From Luteimonas sp. MC1750 (GTDB lineage: Bacteria > Pseudomonadota > Gammaproteobacteria > Xanthomonadales > Xanthomonadaceae): 64,000 bases of DNA. Under the pieces are notes generated by a model that did no database searches, was not told the origin of the DNA, and was given only the letters and a program-made list of their open reading frames with translations. The position numbers and the translations under genes are program-made. This document shows, piece by piece, positions 19,234 through 27,763 of this stretch. How positions within the stretch are numbered: position 1 is the stretch's first letter; the number at the start of each line of letters is the position of its first letter. Location of the stretch: NCBI RefSeq assembly GCF_016615955.1, contig NZ_CP067113.1:2790001-2854000 (forward strand), written 5' to 3'.

Positions 19234-20262
19234 TCAGGCCCCGGCGCGGCCGCTCCCCAGCGCCAGGGCCGCGCCGAGCAGCCCGGGATTGGGATGCGTC
19301 GCGACCTGGACCGACACCGGCTCCAGGTAGGTCGCGAAGCGGCCCTTGGCGAGGAAACGCTCGCGGAAGGCGCTCGCGCGCAGGAAGGGCAGGAAGCGCG
19401 GCACGATGCCCCCTGCGATCACCACCGCGCGGGCGCCGTGCACCATCGCGACGTCGCCGGCGACGCTGCCGAGGATCGCGCAGAAGCGCGCCAGGGCGCG
19501 GCGGGCCACGAGGTCGTGGCCGTCGAGCGCGGCGGCCACGACCTCCGCCGGGTCGCGCATGGCCCCGTCCGGAGAGGCACGCGGTGCGCGCAGCACGGCG
19601 TCGATGGCCGAAAGGCCGCTGCCGGACAGCAGGCGCTCCCAGGAGGCGCGCCCGTGGCGCGCGGTCGCCCAGTCGGCCAGCGCGCGCTCCTCGTCGCCCA
19701 GCGGCGCGAAGCTGACATGCCCGCCCTCGGTTTCGACCACCTCCCAGCCCTGCTCCGCGCTGCCCACCAGCAGGCCGACGCCGAAGCCCGTGCCCGGTCC
19801 GATCACGCTGACCGGGCCGCGCTCCAGCGCGTGGTCCTGGCCATGCAGGACGACGCGTTCGCCTTCGGCCAGCGCAGGCACCGCGCGCGCGATCGCGCCG
19901 AAGTCGTTGACCAGGCGCAGTTCGTCCAGGCCCAGCGCGTCGCGCAGCTCGTGGCGGTTGAACGACCAGGCGCGGTTGGTGAGGCGCATCTCGTCGCCGC
20001 CCACCGGGCAGGCGAGCGCGATCGCGGCGCGCCGCGGCCGCGCCGCGACGCCGGCGAGGTAGTGCTCGGCGGCGTGCTGCAGGCTGGCGAACCCGGCCGT
20101 CGGCAGCGAGCGGGGCTCCAGCAGGCCGGGCGTGGCCGCACCCGGATCACACAGCGCGAAGCGCGCGTTGGTGCCGCCGATGTCGGCGACCAGGGCGAGT
20201 TCCGCGCCGGCGGGTCGCTGCGGTGCCCCGGAAGGGCTGTCCTGGGTCAGGTTGGGGTCCAT
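19234..20262 (-). CDS. glk: Glucokinase
   Basis: ATP-dependent glucokinase feeding glucose 6-phosphate to central metabolism. It has the proteobacterial Glk N-terminal phosphate-binding motif VADIGGTNARFAL, the sugar-binding LVNDFGAIARAVP with the catalytic Asp, the glycine-rich IGPGTGFGVGLLV, and ETEGGHVSFAPLGDEE. 342 residues, close to E. coli Glk (321). I start at MDPNLTQDS because a GCAGGA ribosome-binding site lies 9-10 nt upstream; an ATG six codons earlier is possible. Downstream of the sRNA and its terminator, so it probably has its own promoter. Confidence 0.93.
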   Translation of the reverse strand: MDPNLTQDSPSGAPQRPAGAELALVADIGGTNARFALCDPGAATPGLLEPRSLPTAGFASLQHAAEHYLAGVAARPRRAAIALACPVGGDEMRLTNRAWSFNRHELRDALGLDELRLVNDFGAIARAVPALAEGERVVLHGQDHALERGPVSVIGPGTGFGVGLLVGSAEQGWEVVETEGGHVSFAPLGDEERALADWATARHGRASWERLLSGSGLSAIDAVLRAPRASPDGAMRDPAEVVAAALDGHDLVARRALARFCAILGSVAGDVAMVHGARAVVIAGGIVPRFLPFLRASAFRERFLAKGRFATYLEPVSVQVATHPNPGLLGAALALGSGRAGA

Positions 20263-20315
20263 GCGCTGATCCTGCCGCATCCGCCGCCGGGGCGCCCGCA
20301 AGAAACCTGCGGGCA

Positions 20316-20440
20316 ATAAAAAGCCCCGCAGGCAGGGGGGGCCGGCGGGGCTGGAGAACGGGGCTCGGGGAGAAGCCGTCGTTCCGGGGTCGATCATCTC
20401 CAGGGGAGGGAGTGATCTGCGACAGACCTTGCATCTGTCA
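20316..20440 (-). ncRNA. sX13-like small RNA downstream of polA
   Basis: The 330-nt gap between polA and glk holds no gene but encodes a leftward transcript of about 120-125 nt that folds into consecutive hairpins. A 5' stem GACAGA/TCTGTC is followed by GATCA-CTCC paired with GGAG-TGATC around loop CTCCCCT, then GGCTT/GAGCC around loop CTCCCC (enclosed by GAACG/CGTTC), and finally an intrinsic terminator with a C-rich loop. Three C-rich loops and the position next to polA are, from memory, features of the Xanthomonas virulence regulator sX13 (about 115 nt). C-rich loops pair with G-rich ribosome-binding regions of mRNAs. A TATAGC -10-like hexamer lies at 20449-20444, without a good -35. The 5' end is an estimate. 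Confidence 0.7.
20318..20352 (-). terminator. Intrinsic terminator of the sRNA / polA
   Basis: Read leftward, AGCCCCGC and GCGGGGCT pair around a loop containing seven consecutive C, followed by TTTTATT. It would end both the sRNA and any read-through from polA before glk. Confidence 0.8.
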
Positions 20441-20592
20441 CGGGCTATATGACCATCGCGCACATGGATGGTTCGTGAAGATCAGCGTTAAGTTTTTGTT
20501 GGATTCAGCCGCCATTTACCACCCGCCAGCCGCGCCTGTCTGCAGCGGACGTGCGGCCCGCATCAGTCCGCCCCGTTCAGGCAGCGCAGGCC

Positions 20593-23358
20593 TCAGTGGG
20601 CCTGCTCCCAGTTGTCACCGAATCCGCTGTCGACCACCAGCGGCACCTTCAGATCGGCGGCCCCGGTCATCCGCGCGACCACCCCCGCCAGCAGGGTGTC
20701 GACGAAGTCGGCATCGCACTCGAACACCAGTTCGTCGTGCACCTGCAGGATCATCAGCGCGCGGTCGGCGCGGTCGGCCAGCCAGCCGTCAACCGACACC
20801 ATGGCGCGCTTGATGATGTCGGCCGCCGTGCCCTGCATCGGCGCGTTGATCGCGGCGCGCTCGGCGCCCGCGCGCTGGGCCTGGGTGCCGCGGCTGATGT
20901 ACTCCAGGTACAGGCGGCGGCCGAAGACGGTTTCGACATAGCCCTGTTCGCGCGCCTGGGCGCGGGTGCGCTCCATGAAGTCCCGCACGCCGGGATAGCG
21001 CGAGAAGTACAGGGCGATGTAGTCCTGCGCCTCGCCGCGCGAGATGCCGAGGTTGCGCGCCAGGCCGAAGGCGCCCATGCCGTACATCAGGCCGAAGTTG
21101 ATCGCCTTGGCCGCGCGCCGCTCGTCGCCGGTGACCTCGTCGATGCCGCGGCCGAACACTTCCGCGGCGGTGGCGCGGTGGATGTCCGCGCCGCCGGCGA
21201 AGGCCGTGAGCAGGCCGTTGTCCTGCGACAGGTGGGCCATGATCCGGAGTTCGATCTGCGAGTAGTCGCAGGCCACGATCTTCCGCCCGGGAGGCGCGAT
21301 GAAGGCGGTGCGGATGCGGCGCCCGTCCTCGGTGCGGATCGGAATGTTCTGCAGGTTGGGATCGCTCGACGCCAGGCGCCCGGTGGCGGCGCCGGCCTGC
21401 TGGTAGCTGGTGTGCAGGCGGCCGGTTTCCGGGTTGACCATCTCCGGCAGCTTGTCGGTGTAGGTGCCGCGCAGCTTGGCCATGCTGCGGTAGTCGAGGA
21501 TCACCCTTGGCAGCTCGTGGAGTTCGGCGATGGCCTCCAGCGCCTCCTCGTTGGCCGAGGGCTGGCCCTTGGGCGTCTTCACCAGCGTCGGCAGCCTGAG
21601 TTCGTCGTAGAGCAGCGCGCAGACCTGCTTGGGCGAATCCAGGTTGAAGCTTCGGCCGGCCAGCGCGGTCGCGCGCTGCTGCAGCTCGAGCATGCGCCGG
21701 CCGAGCTCGGCGCCCTGCCGGCGCAGCTCGTCGCCGTCGAGCAGCACGCCGTGCGCCTCGACCCGCGCCAGCACGTCGACCAGCGGCATCTCGATGTCGC
21801 GGTACACCGGCTGCAGGCCCGGCTCGGACTCCAGCCGCGCCGAAAGCACGCGGTGCAGGCGCAGGGTGACGTCGGCGTCCTCGGCCGCATAGCGCGTGGC
21901 GTCGTCGATGGCCACCTGGGAGAACGGGATCTGCTTCGCGCCCTTGCCGGCGACGTCGGTGTAGGCAAGCGTCTGGTAGCCCAGCTCGCGCCGCGCCAGC
22001 GAGTCCATGTCGTGGCGCGCACGGCCGGAGTCGAGCACGAAGCTTTCCAGCAGGGTGTCGTCGGCATAGCCGGCCACGCGGACGCCATGGCGGCGCAGCA
22101 CGTGCAGGTCGTACTTGCCGTTCTGGCCGACCTTGCGCACGCCGGGGTCTTCCAGCAGCAGACGCAGCCGCTCCAGTGCCTGCGCGCGGTCGAGCTGGGC
22201 GGGCGCACCGGGATAGTCGTGCGCCAGCGGAAGATAGGCGGCGTGGCCGGGTTCGGCGCACACGCTCAGGCCGACCAGGTTGGCGCGCAGCGGGTCGAGC
22301 GAATCGGTCTCGGTGTCGAGCGCGAAGACGCCCGCTTCGCGCAGGCGCGCGATCCAGGCCTCGAGCGCCGTGGCGTCGAAGATCGTCTCGTGGCGCCCGG
22401 CAACCGCAAGCGCCGGGTCCAGCGCAGCGGCGTCCGGAGCCGCCGCCGGCGCGACGAAGCCGGTCCCGGGCCGCGCGATCGTCGCCTTCGCCGGCACCAC
22501 GCCGTTGGCGCTGCCGCCGTCGAGCTCCCTCAGCGCCTGCCCGAAGCCGTAGCGCGCGTAGAAGGTGCGCAGCGTGTCGACGTCGGGTTCGCGCAGCGCG
22601 AGGTCGGTGGGCCCGGCCTCGAGCCCGACGTCGGTGCGGATCGTGGCCAGCGTGCGGTTCAGCGGCAGGCGCTCGAGCGCCGCGCGCAGGTTGTCGCCGA
22701 CCTTGCCCTTGATCTCCGGTGCGGCGGCGATGACGCCGTCGAGCGTGTCATGCGCCGCGAGCCACTTGGCGGCGGTCTTGGGCCCGCACTTCTCCACGCC
22801 GATGATGTTGTCGACGCTGTCGCCCATCAGCGCCAGCAGGTCGACGATCTGGTCGGGGCGCACGCCGAACTTCGCGAACACCGCCTCGTCGGAATCGGTG
22901 CGGCTGCCGCTCATCGTGTTGACCAGCGACACGCCGGGCCGCACCAGCTGGGCGAAGTCCTTGTCGCCGGTGGAGATGGTGACGTCGATGCCCTGGGCGG
23001 CCGCATCCAGCGCCAGCGTGCCGATCACGTCGTCGGCCTCGACGCCGGGCACGCGCAGGATCGGCATGCCGAGCGCTTCCACCACGTCGCACATCGGCTG
23101 CACCTGCGCGCGCAGGTCGTCGGGCATGGGCGCGCGGTTGGCTTTGTATTCGGGATACAGGTCGTCGCGGAAGGTGCGACCGGGCGCGTCGACCACAAAG
23201 GCCACGTATTCCGGCTGTTCCTTCAGCGTCGCGCGCAGCATGTTGACCACGCCGAACAGCGCGCCGGTCGGCTCGCCTTCGGCGTTGGTCAGCGGCGGCA
23301 GCGCGTGGAAGGCGCGGTAGAGGTAGGAGGAACCGTCGATCAGGACCAGGCGTTTCAT
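20593..23358 (-). CDS. polA: DNA polymerase I
   Basis: Repair and Okazaki-fragment polymerase. The 921 residues show all three domains: N-terminal 5'-3' exonuclease (LVLIDGSSYLYRAFHA, PGVEADDVIGTLA, STGDKDFAQLV), an intact 3'-5' proofreading domain (FALDTETDSLDPLRANLVG; ADDTLLESFVLDS; YAAEDADVTLRL), and the polymerase (motif A VACDYSQIELRI, O-helix RRAAKAINFGLMYGMG, motif C LQVHDELVFE). Length and order match E. coli Pol I (928). A TAGAAT hexamer 6 nt before the ATG predicts a leaderless mRNA. Divergent from the DUF2782 lipoprotein. Confidence 0.98.
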   Translation of the reverse strand: MKRLVLIDGSSYLYRAFHALPPLTNAEGEPTGALFGVVNMLRATLKEQPEYVAFVVDAPGRTFRDDLYPEYKANRAPMPDDLRAQVQPMCDVVEALGMPILRVPGVEADDVIGTLALDAAAQGIDVTISTGDKDFAQLVRPGVSLVNTMSGSRTDSDEAVFAKFGVRPDQIVDLLALMGDSVDNIIGVEKCGPKTAAKWLAAHDTLDGVIAAAPEIKGKVGDNLRAALERLPLNRTLATIRTDVGLEAGPTDLALREPDVDTLRTFYARYGFGQALRELDGGSANGVVPAKATIARPGTGFVAPAAAPDAAALDPALAVAGRHETIFDATALEAWIARLREAGVFALDTETDSLDPLRANLVGLSVCAEPGHAAYLPLAHDYPGAPAQLDRAQALERLRLLLEDPGVRKVGQNGKYDLHVLRRHGVRVAGYADDTLLESFVLDSGRARHDMDSLARRELGYQTLAYTDVAGKGAKQIPFSQVAIDDATRYAAEDADVTLRLHRVLSARLESEPGLQPVYRDIEMPLVDVLARVEAHGVLLDGDELRRQGAELGRRMLELQQRATALAGRSFNLDSPKQVCALLYDELRLPTLVKTPKGQPSANEEALEAIAELHELPRVILDYRSMAKLRGTYTDKLPEMVNPETGRLHTSYQQAGAATGRLASSDPNLQNIPIRTEDGRRIRTAFIAPPGRKIVACDYSQIELRIMAHLSQDNGLLTAFAGGADIHRATAAEVFGRGIDEVTGDERRAAKAINFGLMYGMGAFGLARNLGISRGEAQDYIALYFSRYPGVRDFMERTRAQAREQGYVETVFGRRLYLEYISRGTQAQRAGAERAAINAPMQGTAADIIKRAMVSVDGWLADRADRALMILQVHDELVFECDADFVDTLLAGVVARMTGAADLKVPLVVDSGFGDNWEQAH

Positions 23359-23364
23359 GCCCGG

Positions 23365-23370
23365 ATTCTA
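23365..23370 (-). promoter_or_regulatory. -10 box predicting leaderless polA mRNA
   Basis: TAGAAT lies 6 nt from the polA ATG on the minus strand, with no Shine-Dalgarno sequence between. Confidence 0.55.
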
Positions 23371-23433
23371 CGTCCTCACCGTCCGTGGCCGAGCCGCTGG
23401 CGCATAATCGGGCCAGCCTCCAGGGAGAACGCC

Positions 23434-23727
23434 ATGAACCGCTTCGCGCCTGCCCTTGCCGCCGCGCTCCTGCTGGGCGCCTGCGCCACGTCCGCCGATC
23501 CGCTGGTCCAGGCCGGCATTCCGGAGGGCGCGGAGGAGACGGTCCGCATCGAGGCCAACGGTGACACCGTCACCGAATACCGCGTCGACGGCCGCGTCCG
23601 CGCGCTGAAGGTCGAACCCTCGCGCGGCCCGACCTACTACCTCTACGACCGCGACGGCGACGGCATCGTCGACAGCGAGCGCGACGGCGTGTCACCGGTC
23701 TACTTCAAGCTGTTCGAGTGGAACTGA
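23434..23727 (+). CDS. DUF2782 lipoprotein
   Basis: A 97-residue protein with a lipoprotein signal (AALLLGACATS, lipidated Cys in LGAC). The mature part matches the DUF2782 family found beside polA in pseudomonads and xanthomonads: ETVRIEANGDTVTEYRVDGRVRALKV, PTYYLYDRDGDGIVDSE and a C-terminal FKLFEWN. The acidic DRDGDGIVDSE loop looks like a calcium-binding type loop. A CATAAT -10-like box (23403-23408) and a GGGAGA ribosome-binding site precede it. Function unknown. Its last 10 nt overlap the next gene. Confidence 0.8.
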   Translation: MNRFAPALAAALLLGACATSADPLVQAGIPEGAEETVRIEANGDTVTEYRVDGRVRALKVEPSRGPTYYLYDRDGDGIVDSERDGVSPVYFKLFEWN

Positions 23728-24452
23728 TCACCCCGCCCGGCCACGACCGAGGAGGCGACAGCGGGTACGTCGGCCTGCGCCGTCACCTGCAGCCTGTGCT
23801 CACCACCTGGCTGACCGGCCTGCTGTCGGTCCTGCCGCTGGTCCTGACCCTGGTCCTGCTGGGCTGGGCGGTGGGCGTGGTCAACGGCGTGCTGGGGCCG
23901 AACAGCCTGTTCGGCCGCTCGTTCACCGTCTTCGGCACCTGGTTCGCCGCGCATCCGGTAGTGGCCTGGCTGCTCGGCACGGCGCTGACCATCGTCCTGG
24001 TCTACCTGCTGGGCCTGCTGGTGCAGTCGCGGCTGAAGGCGCCGTTCAAGGCAATGCTCGACAACACCATGCGCCGCATTCCGCTGGTGGGCAGCATCTA
24101 TGCGCTGGCCGAACGCTTCGTGTCGGTCATCGGCGACCGACAGCAGGCCGACATCGCCGCGATGAGCCCGGTCTGGTGCTTCTTCGGCGGCGACGGCGTG
24201 GCCGTGCTCGGCCTGCTGCCCAATCCCGAGCCGATCGAGATCGACGGGCGCATGCACCTGACCGTGCTGGTGCCGACCGCGCCGATCCCGGTGGGCGGCG
24301 GCCTGCTGTACGTGCCCGCGGCCTGGGTGAAGCCGGCCGATATCGGCATCGACACCCTGACCAGCGTCTACCTGTCGATGGGCATCACCTCGCCGCGTCC
24401 GGGTCCCGCGACGTCGGCGCGTGGTAAAATCCACGTCCCCGTCGGGGAGTAG
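23718..24452 (+). CDS. DUF502 membrane protein
   Basis: The 244-residue protein has two membrane segments near the N-terminus (LTTWLTGLLSVLPLVLTLVLLGWAV and VVAWLLGTALTIVLVYLLGLLV), then the DUF502 signature MRRIPLVGSIYALAERF and a soluble part ending in VYLSMGITSP. It starts at GTG and overlaps the DUF2782 gene by 10 nt, so the two form a coupled pair. The family is related to plant COV proteins, and its bacterial role is unknown. Its TAG stop codon falls inside the conserved GGGGAGTAG element of the following riboswitch. Confidence 0.85.
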   Translation: MELITPPGHDRGGDSGYVGLRRHLQPVLTTWLTGLLSVLPLVLTLVLLGWAVGVVNGVLGPNSLFGRSFTVFGTWFAAHPVVAWLLGTALTIVLVYLLGLLVQSRLKAPFKAMLDNTMRRIPLVGSIYALAERFVSVIGDRQQADIAAMSPVWCFFGGDGVAVLGLLPNPEPIEIDGRMHLTVLVPTAPIPVGGGLLYVPAAWVKPADIGIDTLTSVYLSMGITSPRPGPATSARGKIHVPVGE

Positions 24453-24560
24453 CCTGCTTCCATCCGTGGAAGCGTCCGCGTCAACACACTCGGCCGCAAC
24501 CCTGCCGTGGCGCGTGACACCCCTCCAGGTTGGCGAGACCTTCGGTACGCAGGCGCAGCG
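24425..24560 (+). promoter_or_regulatory. yybP-ykoY (manganese) riboswitch with its promoter -10
   Basis: The 5' leader of mntP contains both conserved internal elements of the yybP-ykoY aptamer: GGGGAGTAGCC (from 24444) and ACACCCCTCCAGG followed by TTGGCGAGACCTTCGG (to about 24545). The two are separated by a variable helix. This RNA class binds Mn2+ and turns on manganese exporters. A TAAAAT -10 box at 24425-24430 would start transcription near 24437, still inside the DUF502 gene. The rest of the leader (to 24614) is GC-rich and probably forms the switching helix. Confidence 0.9.
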
Positions 24561-24614
24561 CAGGACCAGGCGCGCCGGCGTGCCGCCGTCCGCGCGCCTG
24601 GCCCTGGAACCTGA

Positions 24615-25196
24615 ATGCACCCGCTTTCCATCCTCATGCTCGGCATCGCGATGTCGACCGACGCCTTCGCCGCGGCCGTCGGCAAGGGCGCGGCCATGCG
24701 ACGGCCGCAGCTGCGCGATGCACTGCGCGCCGGCCTGATCTTCGGCGCCATCGAAGCGGTGACGCCGGTGGTCGGCTGGGCGCTGGGCACCGCGGCCTCC
24801 GCCTACGTCACCGCCTGGGACCACTGGATCGCGTTCACCCTGCTGACCCTGCTCGGGCTGCGCATGATCCGGGCCGGCATCCGCGGCATGGCCGGCGCAG
24901 ACGACGATGCCGCGGACGCGCCGGTCCGCCACGGCTTCTGGGCGCTGGCCGCCACCGGTTTCGCCACCAGCATCGACGCCATGGCGGTCGGCGTGGGCCT
25001 GGCCTTCCTCGACGTCAATATCCTGGCGGTCGCGGCCACCATCGGCCTGACCACCCTGGTGATGGTGACCGCAGGCATCCTGCTCGGCCGGGTGCTGGGC
25101 GCGATGGCGGGCCGGCGCGCGGAAATAGGCGGTGGCGTGCTGCTGATCGCGATCGGCGCCTTCATCCTGTTCGAGCACCTGGGCGGGATGGCGTGA
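24615..25196 (+). CDS. mntP: Manganese efflux pump MntP
   Basis: Inner-membrane Mn2+ exporter protecting against manganese excess. The 193 residues are the usual length. Two inverted repeats each carry the acidic signature: [14 protein letters not shown] near the N-terminus and [14 protein letters not shown] in the second half. The six expected membrane segments are visible, ending in [18 protein letters not shown]. The riboswitch directly upstream supports both the function and the substrate. Confidence 0.96.
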   Translation: MHPLSILMLGIAMSTDAFAAAVGKGAAMRRPQLRDALRAGLIFGAIEAVTPVVGWALGTAASAYVTAWDHWIAFTLLTLLGLRMIRAGIRGMAGADDDAADAPVRHGFWALAATGFATSIDAMAVGVGLAFLDVNILAVAATIGLTTLVMVTAGILLGRVLGAMAGRRAEIGGGVLLIAIGAFILFEHLGGMA

Positions 25197-25293
25197 GCAG
25201 GCGTGCTAACCCGGCGGGCGCCCGCGCGTTCACATCGCTCCCGCGCCGCGGGCGTCACCATCGACCGTCGCACCCACGACCCTCCGGAGCCTG

Positions 25294-25539
25294 ATGTACG
25301 GACGCGAACGCCGCCGCGACACGCCGCTGGACCCCGGCGCCCTGCGCGACGGCCTGACCCCCGGGCAGCTGAAGGCGCTGCACACGCTGGAGCAGTTCAA
25401 GTGGACGCTCCGCTTCGTCCGCAGGCCGATGTTCCTCGAGCCGGTTCCGGTGGTCTTCGACCGCACCGGCGAACGCTGGGCGGTCCTCGAGCCGGACGGC
25501 TCGCTCAACGAATCGCCGGGCTTCAAACTGCGCGACTGA
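25294..25539 (+). CDS. Conserved hypothetical protein, 81 aa
   Basis: A small soluble protein (GLTPGQLKALHTLEQFKWTL, FVRRPMFLEPVPVVFD, GERWAVLEPDGSLNESPGF). The sequence looks coding and resembles short uncharacterised gammaproteobacterial proteins I cannot name with certainty. There is no signal peptide, membrane segment or metal motif. A CGGAGCC ribosome-binding site precedes the ATG. Convergent with uvrD, with 3 nt between stop codons. Confidence 0.7.
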   Translation: MYGRERRRDTPLDPGALRDGLTPGQLKALHTLEQFKWTLRFVRRPMFLEPVPVVFDRTGERWAVLEPDGSLNESPGFKLRD

Positions 25540-25542
25540 GCC

Positions 25543-27723
25543 TCAGGCGGGCTGCAGGCTGGCGTAGGCCATCACCAGCCATTTGCTGCCGGCCTCGTCG
25601 AAGTTCACCTGCACGCGTGCATGCGCGCCCGCGCCCTCGATGTCGGTCACCACGCCCGTGCCGAACCTGGCGTGGCTGACGCCCTGTCCCACCGCGATCC
25701 CCGGCGTCTCGTCGACCACGGCGTGGCCGTAGTCGCGGCGCGGCGCCTGCGCGTAACGCGGCCGCGACACCTGGACCTTGGGGCGCACCTCGTTGAGCAG
25801 CGCCGGCGGGATCTCGCGCAGGAAGCGCGACGGCATGCCGTACATGTCCTGGCCGTGCAGGCGCCGGGTTTCGGCGTGGCTCAGCACCAGCTTCTGCCGC
25901 GCGCGGGTGATCCCGACATAGGCCAGGCGCCGCTCCTCCTCCAGGCGCCCGCTCTCGTCGATCGAGCGCGCGTTGGGGAACAGGCCTTCCTCCAGGCCGG
26001 CCAGGAACACCAGCGGGAACTCGAGGCCCTTGGCGCTGTGCAGCGTCATCAGCTGCACCCCGTCCTCGCCGGCCTGGGCCTGACCTTCGCCCGCCTCGAG
26101 CGCGGCGTAGGCGAGGAAGGCGACCAGCTCGGTCAGCGCCGCCGCCTCGTCGTCGTCGCCACGGACGAAGCGCGAGGCCACCGACACCAGCTCGTCGAGG
26201 TTGTCGACGCGGGAATCCAGGCTGCCCTTGGACTCGCGCGCGTAGTGCTCCCTCAGGCCCGAGCGCTCGAGCACGTGGTCGATCTTGTCCTTGAGCGGCA
26301 GGTCGGCGAGTTCGCCGTCGATGGCATCGAGGAGTGCGTGGAAGGCCGCGAGCGCGTTGCGCGCGCGCCCGGCCAGCCCGCCGCCCTGCGCGCAGCGCTG
26401 CGAGGCCTCCCACAGCGACACGCCATCCTCGCGCGCGCGCATGCGCACCTCGTCGAGGGTGCGTCCGCCGATGCCACGCGTGGGCGTGTTGACCGCGCGC
26501 TCGAAGGCGGCATCGTCGGCGCGGTTGGCGACCAGCCGCAGGTAGGCGAGCGCATCCTTCACTTCCGCGCGTTCGAAGAAGCGTACGCCGCCGTAGACGC
26601 GGTATGGCAGCTGGGCCTCGAGCAGCTTCTCCTCGATGATCCGCGACTGGGCGTTGCTGCGGTAGAGCACGGCGCAGTCGCCGTGGCTGCCGCCGTCGCG
26701 CACCCACTCGCGGATGCGGCCGACGATGTAGTCGGCCTCGTCGATCTCGTTGTAGGCGGCGAACAGGTCGATCGGATCGCCTGCGCCGCTGTCGGTCCAC
26801 AGCTTCTTGCCCAGGCGCCCCGGGTTGTGCGCGATCACCGCGTTGGCGGCGTCGAGGATCGCGGCGGTGGAGCGGTAGTTCTGCTCCAGGCGGATGGTGC
26901 GCGCGCCGGGGAAGTCCTGCAGGAAGCGCTGCACGTTCTCGACCTTCGCGCCGCGCCAGCCATAGATCGCCTGGTCGTCGTCGCCGACCACGAAGACCTG
27001 GCCCCCGTCGCCCGCCAGCAGGCGGATGAAGCCGTACTGGATGGCGTTGGTGTCCTGGAACTCGTCGACCATCAGGTGGGCGAAGCGCTGGCGGTAGTGC
27101 GCCAGCAGCGCCGGCGTGTCGCGCAGCAGTTCGTGCGCGCGCAGCAGGATCTCGGCGAAGTCGACCAGGCCGGCGCGGTCGCAGCGCTCCTGGTAAAGCG
27201 CATAGGCCTTCAGCATCACCGAGCCGAATTCGTCCTGGCCGTCCTGGATGTGGGCGGGCCGGCGGCCCTCGTCCTTCTGCGCGTTGATCCACCAGGCGAT
27301 CTGGCGCGGCGGGAAGCGGGCCTCGTCGAGTTCCAGCTGCTGCACCACGCGCTTGACCAGGCGCAGCTGGTCGTCGGAATCGAGGATCTGGAAGCCTTCG
27401 GGCAGCTTCGCGTCCTGCCAGTGCAGGCGCAGCAGGCGGTGGGCCAGGCCGTGGAAGGTGCCGATCCACAGGCCGCGGGCACCGTTGCGCAGCAGGGCAT
27501 CGGCGCGGTGGCGCATCTCGGCCGCCGCCTTGTTGGTGAAGGTGACCGCGAAGATGCCGTGCACCGGCACCCCGAAGACCTCGTTCAGCCAGGCGATGCG
27601 GTGGGTGAGGACCCGGGTCTTGCCGGAGCCGGCGCCGGCAAGCACGAGGTAGTGGCCTGGAGGCGCGGACACGGCCTCGCGCTGGGCATCGTTGAGCCCG
27701 TCGAGCAGGTGGGAAACATCCAT
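25543..27723 (-). CDS. uvrD: DNA helicase II UvrD
   Basis: Superfamily 1 3'-5' DNA helicase for nucleotide-excision and mismatch repair. 726 residues (E. coli 720) with motif I GAGSGKT (30-36), TFTNKAAAEM, motif II VDEFQDTN, motif III GDDDQAIYGWRGA, motif IV LEQNYRS, VNTPTRGIG, motif V LMTLHSAKGLEFP and motif VI YVGITRARQ. The C-terminus carries the Tudor-like RNA-polymerase-binding fold (GVSHARFGTGVV...WLVMAYASLQPA). TAGAAT 6 nt before the ATG predicts a leaderless mRNA. Confidence 0.97.
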   Translation of the reverse strand: MDVSHLLDGLNDAQREAVSAPPGHYLVLAGAGSGKTRVLTHRIAWLNEVFGVPVHGIFAVTFTNKAAAEMRHRADALLRNGARGLWIGTFHGLAHRLLRLHWQDAKLPEGFQILDSDDQLRLVKRVVQQLELDEARFPPRQIAWWINAQKDEGRRPAHIQDGQDEFGSVMLKAYALYQERCDRAGLVDFAEILLRAHELLRDTPALLAHYRQRFAHLMVDEFQDTNAIQYGFIRLLAGDGGQVFVVGDDDQAIYGWRGAKVENVQRFLQDFPGARTIRLEQNYRSTAAILDAANAVIAHNPGRLGKKLWTDSGAGDPIDLFAAYNEIDEADYIVGRIREWVRDGGSHGDCAVLYRSNAQSRIIEEKLLEAQLPYRVYGGVRFFERAEVKDALAYLRLVANRADDAAFERAVNTPTRGIGGRTLDEVRMRAREDGVSLWEASQRCAQGGGLAGRARNALAAFHALLDAIDGELADLPLKDKIDHVLERSGLREHYARESKGSLDSRVDNLDELVSVASRFVRGDDDEAAALTELVAFLAYAALEAGEGQAQAGEDGVQLMTLHSAKGLEFPLVFLAGLEEGLFPNARSIDESGRLEEERRLAYVGITRARQKLVLSHAETRRLHGQDMYGMPSRFLREIPPALLNEVRPKVQVSRPRYAQAPRRDYGHAVVDETPGIAVGQGVSHARFGTGVVTDIEGAGAHARVQVNFDEAGSKWLVMAYASLQPA

Positions 27724-27729
27724 CCGGGC

Positions 27730-27735
27730 ATTCTA
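27730..27735 (-). promoter_or_regulatory. -10 box predicting leaderless uvrD mRNA
   Basis: TAGAAT lies 6 nt from the uvrD ATG on the minus strand, the same arrangement as at polA. Confidence 0.55.
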
Positions 27736-27763
27736 CGGGAGGCCCGTCGCGTGCCCCGCGACG

